From positions 1 to 64,000 of the forward strand of contig NZ_FNAG01000007.1 of assembly GCF_900101825.1 (NCBI RefSeq): DNA of 64,000 nucleotides, given 5' to 3'. This document shows positions 56,216-64,000 of the stretch, piece by piece. Source of the DNA: Aquimonas voraii (GTDB lineage Bacteria; Pseudomonadota; Gammaproteobacteria; Xanthomonadales; Xanthomonadaceae). The position numbers were made by a program, and so were the translations under genes. The stretch's first letter is position 1; each line of letters begins with the position of its first letter. The notes under the pieces were generated by a model. That model made no database searches and was not told the origin of the DNA. It worked only from the letters and a program-made list of their open reading frames with translations.

Positions 56216-57112
56216 ATGTCCCTGATCCTCGAAGCCCTGAAGAAGTCGGAAGCCGAACGCCTGCGCGGGCGCGTGCCGGGCCTGCTCGATCTGCAGCCGC
56301 GCGCGCCGCGGCGACGCACGCGAAGCTGGCCGCTGGCGCTGGCTGCCGCGCTGCTGCTGGGAGCTGCTGGTGGTGCTTATCTGTGGCTGCAGCGGACACC
56401 GTCCCCCGCCGACCCGCCGACGGCCGGCGTAGCCACATCGGCCGCATACACAAGCGCGGAGTCAGTGCAGACCGCCGCTGCGCGCACCGAATCGGAGAGC
56501 CAGACCCCCGGCGATCCCGAGCCAAGGCCGCCCGCCGTGCCGGCCGCAGTTGAACAGGCCAGCGCACCGCCGGCCTCGCGCCTTCCTTCGGACCCCAGTT
56601 TCGCCTCGATCGAGCGCGAGGCGAGGCCGCAGCTGGCCGTGGCGCTGCCGGCGCACACACCCACCGCTGCTACGCCTGCGCCTCCAGCCCTCGCGCCTGC
56701 ACCGCCCGCCCCGGTGCAGCCTGCACCCGCCCCGGCGCAGCTGCCGGCCGATGCCACGGCCGACACCGCGGTGGCCTCCGCGAATCTGGCGACGCTGGCC
56801 AACACGCCGCCGGCGGGCGCCATGGACGCGCCTGCTGCGGCACCCATCGAGGTCGCCGCCACGGTGCCGCCAGCCGCCGACACCCCGCCGCTCCTGTCCA
56901 GCCTGGGCCACGAAGCACGCGGGCGGCTACCGCCGCTCAAGGTCAGCATGCACGTCTTCGCCGAGGACCCTGCCGCCCGCGTGGTGATCATCGACGGCCG
57001 CCGCCTGCGCGAGGGCGATGCCATCGACTCGACCCTGCGGCTCGCCGAAATCCGCCGCGAGGGCAGCGTGCTGGAGCTCGACGGTCGTCGTTATCTGTTG
57101 CCTCGTCCATGA
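56216..57112 (+). CDS. gspB: type II secretion accessory protein GspB/ExeB
   Basis: 298 aa. Cytoplasmic MSLILEALKKSEAERLRG signature, membrane helix (~43-60, LALAAALLLGAAGGAYLWL), long Pro/Ala-rich periplasmic linker (~65-235), then the compact T2SSB domain (~235-298: LPPLKVSMHVFAEDPAARVVIIDGRRLREGD). Forms a complex with GspA. It starts 10 nt after gspA. Confidence 0.93.
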   Translation: MSLILEALKKSEAERLRGRVPGLLDLQPRAPRRRTRSWPLALAAALLLGAAGGAYLWLQRTPSPADPPTAGVATSAAYTSAESVQTAAARTESESQTPGDPEPRPPAVPAAVEQASAPPASRLPSDPSFASIEREARPQLAVALPAHTPTAATPAPPALAPAPPAPVQPAPAPAQLPADATADTAVASANLATLANTPPAGAMDAPAAAPIEVAATVPPAADTPPLLSSLGHEARGRLPPLKVSMHVFAEDPAARVVIIDGRRLREGDAIDSTLRLAEIRREGSVLELDGRRYLLPRP

Positions 57113-57122
57113 GCTGGCGCGC

Positions 57123-57812
57123 ATGAATGTGTTCGTGAGCGTGCCGGGACGCCGCCGTCCGCAGCGGCGCTGGGTGACGCCGCTGATCGTGGCGCTCAGC
57201 ATGGCCGGCTTCGTCTGGCTGGCACCGCTGGAGCCCGCTGCGCGCGCGGAGTTCCTGCTGCGCTGGGGTACGGTGCCGGCCTCGCTGTTCTCGCCCTCGG
57301 TGCTGACCTCGGCCCTGCTCGACGGCCGCGCGCTCAGCCTCGTCAGCGCACTGTTCCTGCACGCCAACTGGCTGCATCTGCTGGGCAACTTGCTGTTCCT
57401 GCTGATCTTTGGCCTGCCCGCCGAGCGCAGCTTGGGGCCGCTGCGCTTCCTCGCGGTGTTCTTCCTCTGCGGCGTGGCCGCCAATCTGAGTGCGGCCTGG
57501 TCGCTGGACGGCACGGCGGCGGTGATCATCGGATCAAGCGGCGCGGTGTCGGGGTTGATCGGCGCCTTCCTCGTCCTGTTCCCGCGTGCCGAACTCGCCA
57601 TCGTCCTGCCGCTGGGGGTGTTCCTGGAGTTCGTGCGCACGCCAGCCTCGGTGCTGATCGGCATCTGGGCCCTGCTGCAGCTGATGTTCGCCTACGTCGG
57701 CCCGACCTTTGGCGCGGTCGCCTGGTGGGCGCATCTCGCCGGCTTCGCGCTGGGCATGATCCTTGCCTTGCTCATGCGACGCGGCGTCGAACGCAAGCTG
57801 CGCCGGAGCTGA
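57123..57812 (+). CDS. rhomboid-family intramembrane serine protease
   Basis: 229 aa with six membrane segments. HANWLHLLGNLLFLLIFG, catalytic Ser in IIGSSGAVSGLIGAFL (GxSG) and catalytic His in WWAHLAGFALGMIL. Both dyad residues are present, so it is predicted active. ATG at 57123, 10 nt after the gspB stop, so it is probably cotranscribed; substrate unknown. Confidence 0.92.
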   Translation: MNVFVSVPGRRRPQRRWVTPLIVALSMAGFVWLAPLEPAARAEFLLRWGTVPASLFSPSVLTSALLDGRALSLVSALFLHANWLHLLGNLLFLLIFGLPAERSLGPLRFLAVFFLCGVAANLSAAWSLDGTAAVIIGSSGAVSGLIGAFLVLFPRAELAIVLPLGVFLEFVRTPASVLIGIWALLQLMFAYVGPTFGAVAWWAHLAGFALGMILALLMRRGVERKLRRS

Positions 57813-57840
57813 GGCCAGGGCGGATCGCCCCGGCTGGCTT

Positions 57841-57869
57841 TTGCGGCCACCCCGCGCGACGCCTATACT
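57841..57869 (+). promoter_or_regulatory. sigma70 promoter of the DUF1820 gene
   Basis: TTGCGG (-35, 57841-57846), 17-bp spacer, TATACT (-10, 57864-57869), ~45 bp before the ATG. Confidence 0.6.
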
Positions 57870-57913
57870 CCGCCGTTCGCCCTCGCCTGGCATCGCCCTT
57901 TCGCCCCGTTTGC

Positions 57914-58234
57914 ATGAGCAGCCGTCTGTACAAGGTCACCTTCCTCAACGCCGGCAAGATCTACGAGCTCTACGCACGTCGCGTGGCCAGCAGTGCGCTG
58001 TGGGGCTTCACCGAAGTGGCCGAGTTGGTGTTCGACGCCAGCGATTCGCTGGTGGTGGACCCGACTGAGGAGCGCCTGCGCAGCGAGTTCGGCGACACCC
58101 GCGTCCTGCACCTGCCCATGCAGTCCATCGTCCGCGTCGAGGAAGTCGAGCGCCGCGGCCAGCTCAGCATCCGCGACTCCGCCACCGGCGAGAGCGTCAT
58201 CACTCCCTTCCCGTTGCCGGGAAAACCGCGCTGA
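57914..58234 (+). CDS. DUF1820 family protein
   Basis: 106 aa. SSRLYKVTFLNAGKIYELYARRVASSALWGFTEVAELVFDAS and the ending LRSEFGDTRVLHLPMQSIVRVEEV match DUF1820, a small cytoplasmic beta-rich family of gammaproteobacteria with unknown function. It precedes the NYN-domain gene by 30 bp in the same direction. Confidence 0.88.
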   Translation: MSSRLYKVTFLNAGKIYELYARRVASSALWGFTEVAELVFDASDSLVVDPTEERLRSEFGDTRVLHLPMQSIVRVEEVERRGQLSIRDSATGESVITPFPLPGKPR

Positions 58235-58264
58235 CCGCGCCCCACGAACCCTATGGACGCTTGC

Positions 58265-59122
58265 ATGAACCGAGTTGCCGTTTTCATCGACGCCGGCTAC
58301 CTCTACGCCTCCGCCATCAAGCTGCTCACCGGCATCAAGCAGTCCCGCAGCGCGATCACCCTGTCCTACGAGGACTTCCTCGAGTACATCATCAAGCAGT
58401 CCGAAGCACTCACCCGACGTGAGTTGCTGCGCGTGTACTGGTACGACGGCACCAGCTCCGGTCCGACCGGCGCGCACCGCAAGCTGGCCTACCAGGCCAA
58501 CGTCAAGCTGCGGCTCGGCATGGTCAGCCTGGCCGGTGAACAGAAGGGCGTCGACTCGCTGCTCATCATGGACATGGCCAACCTGGCGCAGAACCGCGCG
58601 ATGAGCGATGCCGTGGTGCTGACCGGCGACGAGGACATCCGCGTCGGCGTGGTGCTGGCCCAGCAATATGGGGTGCGCGTGCACCTGGTCGGCATCGCCG
58701 ATCCTGACGGCGAGCGCAACCAGAGCTCGATGCTGCAGCAGGAAGCCGATACCACCGGCCTGATCAGCCTCGAAGAACTGCAGAAGTTCGCCACCGTGAA
58801 CGACCGCAGCGGCAGCGAGCACGGCGAAGACGATGAGTACGGCGACGACCCGGCTGCGGCCGCGATGGTCCAGCAGCTGCTGGATGAAGCCGCTGCCTCG
58901 CTGATCGCGATGCTGAACCCGGAAGAGCTGATCCAGGCCCGCATCGGGCTGGGCACCGGCGCGCAGTCGGTGCCGCCGATGCTGGATCGCCAGCTGCTCA
59001 CCGTCGGCCGCCAGCGCATGCAGCGCGACCTGATGCCGCACGAGAAGCGCCAGCTGCGCGCCCGCTTCGTCACCCAGCTGAAGCGCGCCGCCCCGGACCC
59101 CAACGAGCCGGCCGAGGGCTGA
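58265..59122 (+). CDS. NYN-domain (PIN-like) putative RNase
   Basis: 285 aa. N-terminal NYN domain with acidic residues expected for a metal-dependent RNase: VAVFIDAGYLY, KGVDSLLIMDMANLAQNRAMSDAVVLTGDEDI and GVVLAQQYGVRVHLVGI. A C-terminal ~120-residue helical region carries an acidic stretch (EHGEDDEYGDD). ATG at 58265 (MNRVAVF); a second ATG 12 bases upstream is possible. Substrate unknown. Confidence 0.85.
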   Translation: MNRVAVFIDAGYLYASAIKLLTGIKQSRSAITLSYEDFLEYIIKQSEALTRRELLRVYWYDGTSSGPTGAHRKLAYQANVKLRLGMVSLAGEQKGVDSLLIMDMANLAQNRAMSDAVVLTGDEDIRVGVVLAQQYGVRVHLVGIADPDGERNQSSMLQQEADTTGLISLEELQKFATVNDRSGSEHGEDDEYGDDPAAAAMVQQLLDEAAASLIAMLNPEELIQARIGLGTGAQSVPPMLDRQLLTVGRQRMQRDLMPHEKRQLRARFVTQLKRAAPDPNEPAEG

Positions 59123-59144
59123 GCAGCCGCGCCGACCGGCGCGG

Positions 59145-59573
59145 CTACTTCACCAGCAGCACCGGCACCTTCGACATGTGCACCACCCGCGTCGCCACCG
59201 AGCCCATCAACAGGTTGGAGACGGCTCCCATGCCGCGCGTCCCCATGATGACGGTGTCGCACCCCTGGGCCTCGACCGCGCGCGCCACCTGTTCGGCGAC
59301 CCCGCCCAGCGCAGTATGGCTGTGGGCTTCGATGCCCGCGGCGGCCAGCTGCTCGCGGCCGCCGGCCAGCACCTCGTCGGCCGCGCGCAGGGCAGCCTTG
59401 CGCAGGCTGTCGAGCAGGCTGGCGGTGAGGTAGTCACCGTAGACGACCGGCTCGTCCTGCACGTTGAGCAGGTGGATCGACAGCCGCCCGTACTCGCGGA
59501 CGAAATCGATCGCGTACTGCAGGGCGCGCTTGGCGCCATCGGAACCGTCGAAAGGAATCAGGACGCTGCGCAT
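59145..59573 (-). CDS. universal stress protein
   Basis: 142 aa, one UspA domain. Start VLIPFDGSDGAKRALQYAI; ATP-binding pattern GTRGMGAVSNLLMGSVATRVV (G-2x-G-9x-G-S/T); end VPVLLVK. Probably a nucleotide-binding stress protein. Convergent with the NYN gene. Confidence 0.95.
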   Translation of the reverse strand: MRSVLIPFDGSDGAKRALQYAIDFVREYGRLSIHLLNVQDEPVVYGDYLTASLLDSLRKAALRAADEVLAGGREQLAAAGIEAHSHTALGGVAEQVARAVEAQGCDTVIMGTRGMGAVSNLLMGSVATRVVHMSKVPVLLVK

Positions 59574-59714
59574 GGCCTCTCCTCACCTGGGTCGACCGGC
59601 CGGTCGGAGCCCCCAGTGTGCCGCGCGCGGAAGGCACCGACTTGAGCGCGGTCAAGCCACGCCGCGGCACGTGGCTTGCTACGCTGGCCCGCGCCCTCGC
59701 CGCCCGGCCCCGCC

Positions 59715-61100
59715 ATGCCCGACAGCCAAGAACACTGGAAGGACAAGTACCTCGACGCGATCGACCGCTTCGAGCGCGAGGAAGCGCGCTGGAACCGCAT
59801 GGACACGACCCTGCGCCGCGCCGTCGGTCGGCTGAGCATCGCCTGTCGCGGACTGGACAACCGCCTCGATGAGGAATTGACCGAGCTGACCCAGGCGATC
59901 CGCCAGAAAGTCGACATCGACGTGCTGGATCGGCGCATCGACGCCCTGTCGGAAGCCATCGTTGCGCTTGATGAGGCCCCCGCCGCGCCGGCCTTCAACC
60001 CGCCCCCTGAACTGAAGTCGCTGGCCAGCTCAGCGCCGGCAGCACCGCCGCCAGCACCGGGCGATCACGGTGCGGACCTGCTGAAACGCATGCTCGGCCA
60101 GCTGCGCCTGGAGCCGCCGCTGGCGGGCCAAGTCGAGGCCCTCGGTGAGCGCCTTCTCGGCCTCACCGACAAGGACGCCCTGGGCGGCGTCGCCGATGCC
60201 CTGGCCGATCTCATCAATCGTCAGCAGCAGCAGCTCGCTCGCGAGCGTCTGGGCATGGAGAGCCTGTTGGCCCAGGTCGACAGCCGGCTCGACGAGTTCG
60301 CCACCTATCTGCTGCAGGACCGCGACGCCCGGGTCGATGAGCGCGAAAGCCGCAGCGAGCTCAGCACCCGCATCAGCAGCGAGGTCGACTCGCTGGGCCG
60401 ACAGACCCGCCAGGCCACCGAACTGGAGCAGCTCAAGGCTCAGGTCAGCACGCGCCTGACCGCGATCGACACCCACGTGCAGGACTACCGCAGCCGCGAG
60501 GAGCAGCGCATCGCCAAGCTGGAAGAGCGCGGCGACGCGATGCGCCAGCGCATCGACGAGCTGGAGCGCGAAACTTCGCAGCTGCGGCAATCGCTGCAGG
60601 CCGAGCAGCAGATGGCCGCCACCGACCCCTTGACCCGCATCCCCAACCGGCTGGCCTACCAGCAGGCCGTGGTCGACGAGATCAGTCGCTTCCGCCGCTT
60701 CGAGCGGCCTCTGGCGCTGGCGGTCTGGGACATCGACGCCTTCAAGGCGATCAACGACACCTACGGCCACAAGGCCGGCGACAAGGTGCTGTTTGCGGTG
60801 GCGCAGGTGCTGCGCAAGCACCTGCGCAGCACCGATTTCGTCGCCCGCGTCGGCGGCGAAGAGTTCGTCAGCCTGCTGCCCGGCGCCGAACTCGCCCAGG
60901 CCCAGCGACTGTGCGAAGAACTGCGGCGCAAGATCAGCGCGATTGGCTTCCACTTCGGCGGCAAGCCCGTCAAGGTCACGACTTCGGTCGGCCTGACCGC
61001 GCTGCGCCCGGAGGACGATGCCGACAGCGTCTTCGAACGCGCCGACCAGGCGCTCTACCAGGCCAAGCGCAACGGGCGGGACCGCTGCGAGGTGGGGTGA
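59715..61100 (+). CDS. GGDEF diguanylate cyclase with long coiled-coil N-terminus
   Basis: 461 aa, soluble. Residues ~1-290 are helical/coiled coil (DDERE-rich, e.g. LDRRIDALSEAIVALDE; RERLGMESLLAQVDSRL). GGDEF domain ~300-460: DPLTRIPNRLAYQQAV, DIDAFKAINDTYGHKAGDKVL, active site RVGGEEFVSLLPGAE. An RxxD-type inhibitory site is not evident. Domain architecture resembles SiaD/DgcS-like soluble cyclases. ATG at 59715. The gene ends nine bases before the repeat array. Confidence 0.92.
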   Translation: MPDSQEHWKDKYLDAIDRFEREEARWNRMDTTLRRAVGRLSIACRGLDNRLDEELTELTQAIRQKVDIDVLDRRIDALSEAIVALDEAPAAPAFNPPPELKSLASSAPAAPPPAPGDHGADLLKRMLGQLRLEPPLAGQVEALGERLLGLTDKDALGGVADALADLINRQQQQLARERLGMESLLAQVDSRLDEFATYLLQDRDARVDERESRSELSTRISSEVDSLGRQTRQATELEQLKAQVSTRLTAIDTHVQDYRSREEQRIAKLEERGDAMRQRIDELERETSQLRQSLQAEQQMAATDPLTRIPNRLAYQQAVVDEISRFRRFERPLALAVWDIDAFKAINDTYGHKAGDKVLFAVAQVLRKHLRSTDFVARVGGEEFVSLLPGAELAQAQRLCEELRRKISAIGFHFGGKPVKVTTSVGLTALRPEDDADSVFERADQALYQAKRNGRDRCEVG

Positions 61101-61383
61101 TTGAGAGCCGGGATTCGGGATTCGGGATTCGGGATTCGGGATTCGGGATTCGGGATTCGGGATTCGGGATTCGGGATTCGGGATTCGGGATTCGGGATTC
61201 GGGATTCGGGATTCGGGATTCGGGATTCGGGATTCGGGATTCGGGATTCGGGATTCGACCGAAGGTCGTGGCGCCTTGGCGGGCATAGGACTGAAGTCGC
61301 GACACCCGCCCGGTCAAGTCTTGAAGCGCGCAGCGCGACTTGCGCGCTCTTGCGAATCCCGAATCCCCAATCCCGGCTCTCAA
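61101..61383. repeat. GGGATTC heptamer element with 15-bp inverted ends
   Basis: Starts TTGAGAGCCGGGATT and ends AATCCCGGCTCTCAA: perfect 15-bp inverted termini. Contains 21 exact tandem copies of the 7-bp unit GGGATTC (61110-61256, 147 bp), then ~95 bp of unique-looking sequence with GACCGAAGGTCGTG, then inverted heptamers (61354-61375). The last few bases overlap the stop of the PAP2 gene. No coding content. Confidence 0.85.
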
Positions 61384-61916
61384 GCAAACGGCCACCCCAT
61401 CCCGCCCAGCCACAGTGACGCGCCGCCGATGCCGCAGGCGATCGCGGTCGCGGCCAGGACATCGCTCGGATAGTGCAGCCCCAGCACCACGCGCGAGACG
61501 CCCACGCTGGCGGCGAACGGCACCAGCAGACCGACCAGCGCCGGGTAATGCGCCAGCGCGACCAGACTGAAGGCCACCGCGTGCAGGGTGTGGCCGGAGG
61601 GAAAACTGAATTCGTCCAGCGGGCGCACCAGCGGACGGATACGGCGGTCGGAGGCGAACGGCCGCGGCCGCTTCGTCCAGCGCTTCAGCGCCCGATACAG
61701 CAGCAGGGCGGCGGCGCCGGTGGCCGCGATGTGGGCGGAGGCGGCGAGCCCCTCGTAGCCATCCCAGAGGACGATGGCGGCCATCAGCACGTACCAGAAC
61801 ACACCATCGCCCAGGCGGCTGACGGCCGAGAAGTAGGCACGCACCCAAGCGCGGTGCCCCCAACGGTTGGCGGCAAGACAGAACGCGGCTTCGCCGCGGA
61901 CGAAACGCGAATTCAT
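61380..61916 (-). CDS. PAP2 (type 2 phosphatidic acid phosphatase) family protein
   Basis: 178 aa, several membrane helices. Phosphatase motifs: KRWTKRPRP (KxxxxxxRP), FSFPSGHTL (PSGH) and [15 protein letters not shown] (SRxxxxxHxxxD). Likely acts on lipid phosphates in the inner membrane. Its start overlaps the glycosyltransferase stop (ATGA). Confidence 0.93.
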   Translation of the reverse strand: MNSRFVRGEAAFCLAANRWGHRAWVRAYFSAVSRLGDGVFWYVLMAAIVLWDGYEGLAASAHIAATGAAALLLYRALKRWTKRPRPFASDRRIRPLVRPLDEFSFPSGHTLHAVAFSLVALAHYPALVGLLVPFAASVGVSRVVLGLHYPSDVLAATAIACGIGGASLWLGGMGWPFA

Positions 61917-63049
61917 GCAGCGCTCCTTTCGGCCAGATCAGTCAGCAGGGCAGCGAAATGCGCGGCGACGGCGGCCGGGCTCAGTTCTGCGACAGCCTGG
62001 CGCGCGTGCGCGCCGCACTGCCGACGGCCGGCGTCGTCCACGCCGAGTGCGAGCACCGCGGCGACATAAGCCTCCTCGTCCGCGCTGGGCACGGCAGCAC
62101 CATGCCGACCGTCACGCAGGTGCTCACGCGCCGCGCCGTAGTCGAAGGCGACCGTGGCGACGCCGCTGGCCATCGCTTCGAGAGTGACGTTGCCGAAGGT
62201 CTCGGACAGGCTCGGGAACACGAAAAGATCAGCGCTGGCGAAGTGCGCGGCCAGCACCTCGCCGCGCAGCACGCCGGTGAAGAGGAAGTCGGGGTTGGCC
62301 GCCGCCAGCTCGGCGCGCGCCGGGCCATCGCCCACGAACACGAAGCGCGCGTCCGGGCGCTGCCGCTGCAGGGCGCGGAAGGCGCGTACGGCGAGGCCCA
62401 GGTTCTTTTCCGGCGCGATGCGTCCAACGTGGATCAGCAGCAGCTGCTCTGGCACGAGGCCCAGCGCCGCGCGCACGGACTCGGAGCGCCGCTGCGGCTG
62501 GAACAGCTGGGTGTCGACGGCGCGTCGCAGCAGACGGGGATGCAGGAAACCGTTCGCCCGCAGAAACGCCTGCAGCTCGAGCGTGGGTACCAGGGTGGCT
62601 CGCGCGCTGTTGTGGAAGCGTCGCATCCAGGCAAAAACCCAGGGGCGGAGGAAGCCGACACCGTAGCGGCTGGCGTAATCGTCAAAACGCGTATGAAAAC
62701 CGGTGGCCACCGGAATCCCGAGTCGGTTCGCGGCCCGCACCGCCGACCAGCCGAGCGGGCCCTCGGTCGCCACATAGATCGCGTCGGGTCGCTGCGCCTG
62801 CCAGCGCGAAAGCAGGCGACGCCCGGCGGGCAAACCGAAACGCAGGCCGGGGTAGCGCGGCAGCTCCGCCCCGGGCATCAGCAGTTCGTCGCCACGCGCC
62901 TCGCTTTCGCTCTGGCGCGGCCGGACCACCTCGACCGCATGACCCAGCGCACGCAGCCCGCCCTCCAGCCCGGCGACGGTCAGGGCGACGCCGTTGACCT
63001 CGGGCGGATAGGTCTCGGTGACCAGCGAGAAGCGGCGCGCGTTCGACAT
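61913..63049 (-). CDS. GT4-family glycosyltransferase
   Basis: 378 aa, GT-B fold. N-terminal acceptor domain (LVTETYPPEVNGVALTVAGL; GFHTRFDDYA) and donor domain with VGRIAPEKNLGLAVRAF, FVGDGPARAEL, FPSLSETFGNVTLEAMASGV (E-x7-E). It resembles glycosyltransferases that glycosylate diacylglycerol or mannosylate phosphatidylinositol, and the coupled PAP2 gene fits glycolipid work. Start uncertain: ATG 63049 or 63073. Confidence 0.9.
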   Translation of the reverse strand: MSNARRFSLVTETYPPEVNGVALTVAGLEGGLRALGHAVEVVRPRQSESEARGDELLMPGAELPRYPGLRFGLPAGRRLLSRWQAQRPDAIYVATEGPLGWSAVRAANRLGIPVATGFHTRFDDYASRYGVGFLRPWVFAWMRRFHNSARATLVPTLELQAFLRANGFLHPRLLRRAVDTQLFQPQRRSESVRAALGLVPEQLLLIHVGRIAPEKNLGLAVRAFRALQRQRPDARFVFVGDGPARAELAAANPDFLFTGVLRGEVLAAHFASADLFVFPSLSETFGNVTLEAMASGVATVAFDYGAAREHLRDGRHGAAVPSADEEAYVAAVLALGVDDAGRRQCGAHARQAVAELSPAAVAAHFAALLTDLAERSAA

Positions 63050-63270
63050 GCCGCCAGCCTGTGCGGCGGCCATGTCGCTGCGGTGACGCGCGGGTTAAGT
63101 GCGGATGACAGCCGCTGGAGCGGAGACGCTCAGCCTAAGCCCGCTCAGTGCGATGAGGACGCAGGAACGGGCAAGCCATAACGCGGGCCGCTAATTGCAG
63201 CTCCGCGCCCCTCGCTCAGCCAAGGAACAGATCAGCCGCCAGGCGGGGCGCCTGGAAACGCCGCTCTGTC

Positions 63271-63305
63271 GAATCCCGAATCCCGAATCCCGAATCCCGA
63301 ATCCC
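63271..63305. repeat. five GAATCCC heptamers
   Basis: Five exact tandem copies of GAATCCC (reverse of GGGATTC) between the glycosyltransferase start region and the truncated reductase gene. Confidence 0.85.
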
Positions 63306-63315
63306 GGCTTCCGAG

Positions 63316-64000
63316 CTACTCCTCCGCCCCCGGCACCACCAGCACCTTGCCGCTGCGACCGCCGCGGGCGGCCTCGGCGACGGCTTCCTTGATCGCCGCC
63401 ACCGGGAAGGTCGCGGCGATGCGCGCCTGCAGCTGGCCCTGGGCGATCAGCCGGGTCAGCTCGCCATAGACCTCGGCCTGCTCGGCGCGAGTGGCATGGC
63501 GGAACCAGCGCGCCAGCCAGAAACCGACCAGGCGCACGTCGCGGAACACCAGCGAGCCGGCCGAGATCTGGCAGGGCTCGCCGCTCATCATTCCGTAGTT
63601 GACCACGGTACCGCCGCTGGCCACGCAGCGGGCCAGACGCTCAGTGGCCACGCCGCCAACCGCATCGATGCCGAGCCGGATCTTCGCCTTGCCGGTGGCC
63701 TCGGCCACGCGCTGGGCGAGGTCATCGCCATCGACCAGCAGCACATCGCCGGGCGCGTCCTGCATCTGTTCGATCGCCGAACCACGGCGGACGACGTTGA
63801 CGGTCTTGAGGCCACGCAGCTTGGCCAGCTCGATCAAATAGCCACCGACCGCCGAGTTGGCGGCATTCTGGATCACCCACTCACCGGGCTGCAGGTCGAC
63901 GAACTGGCGCAGCATCAGCAGCGCGGTCGGCGGATTGATCGCCAGCATCGCCAGCTGACGCGCATCGGCGCCTTCCGGCAGCGGCACGAACTGCGCGGCC
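63316..64000 (-). CDS. zinc-less alcohol-dehydrogenase/enoyl-reductase-like protein (truncated by window edge)
   Basis: C-terminal ~228 residues visible; the N-terminus lies beyond 64000. MDR superfamily: NPPTALLMLRQFVDLQPGEWVIQNAANSAVGGYLIELAKLRGL (nucleotide fold GxxxxVG), GIDAVGG and YGMMSGEPCQ, ending VGKVLVVPG-like. The INPPTA...QNAANSAVG pattern is that of MECR/Etr1-type 2-enoyl thioester reductases or related quinone oxidoreductases; exact substrate not determinable. Confidence 0.85.
   Translation of the reverse strand, partial: AAQFVPLPEGADARQLAMLAINPPTALLMLRQFVDLQPGEWVIQNAANSAVGGYLIELAKLRGLKTVNVVRRGSAIEQMQDAPGDVLLVDGDDLAQRVAEATGKAKIRLGIDAVGGVATERLARCVASGGTVVNYGMMSGEPCQISAGSLVFRDVRLVGFWLARWFRHATRAEQAEVYGELTRLIAQGQLQARIAATFPVAAIKEAVAEAARGGRSGKVLVVPGAEE

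Noticed and set aside
61110-61256. Tandem 7-bp array as a CRISPR array
   Set aside because: Unit of 7 bp without spacers, and no cas genes; simple tandem repeat.

Overview
The window is high-GC DNA from a gammaproteobacterium, most likely of the order Lysobacterales/Xanthomonadales. The main reasons are a fused aspartate kinase-diaminopimelate decarboxylase gene, a MurL-MurD2 pair that makes the D-Glu residue of peptidoglycan from L-Glu, the cluster rpsT / murJ / ribF-ileS-lspA, the run dapA-gcvR-bcp-phoH, and dispersed GGGATTC heptamer arrays. I cannot name a genus.

Layout. 1-3.8 kb is the end of a defective prophage or capsid-bearing satellite: a small-terminase-like gene, an unknown gene, a prohead protease-major capsid fusion and a small secreted protein, then integrase-arm-like direct repeats and a terminator. 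4.4-18.4 kb is chromosomal: a secreted subtilase; the cbb3 oxidase operon ccoNOQP with an extra small membrane gene and ccoG, behind an Fnr/Anr-like box; queG; pgi; panB-panC, folK and pcnB; tRNA-Glu(CUC); and a 7Fe ferredoxin. 18.5-32.6 kb carries dapA with a short BamC-like lipoprotein, gcvR-like, bcp, PIN-PhoH, the lysC-lysA fusion overlapping murL and murD2, a PhzF protein, upp and a PAS-GGDEF-EAL protein. 32.8-37.2 kb is the ribF-ileS-lspA operon, read leftward.

37.4-44.7 kb is the most unusual part. A compact Mu-type transposable element sits between ribF and murJ. Its two ends each carry two copies of a ~20-bp site in inverted orientation. All its genes run leftward: an unknown coiled-coil gene, a Mor-family activator, an unknown gene, two or three small genes, a MuA-like DDE transposase, a small gene, a MuB-like ATPase and a tiny membrane protein. 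No virion genes lie between the ends. Inside the operon, upstream of the small genes and the transposase, is a C4-type antisense RNA (the kind used by phage P1/P4 immunity systems) with its own promoter, terminator and complementary leader sites. Downstream of muB are two tandem copies of a structured motif that resembles the anticodon arm of initiator tRNA, with a compensatory base change. Helically phased 10-bp repeats and two tandem dyads occupy the upstream control region.

44.7-64 kb returns to the chromosome: murJ, rpsT (TTG start), pyrF, rep, a secreted zinc metalloprotease with Ig-like repeats, tdk (TTG start), the gspA-gspB type II secretion accessory pair, a rhomboid protease, a DUF1820 protein, a NYN-domain protein, a universal stress protein, a GGDEF protein, a PAP2 phosphatase overlapping a glycosyltransferase, and a truncated quinone-oxidoreductase/enoyl reductase-like gene that runs off the right edge. 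A 283-bp GGGATTC element with perfect 15-bp inverted ends lies at 61.1-61.4 kb.

All calls come from reading the sequence. No database search was run, so family names are recognition by motif and memory.
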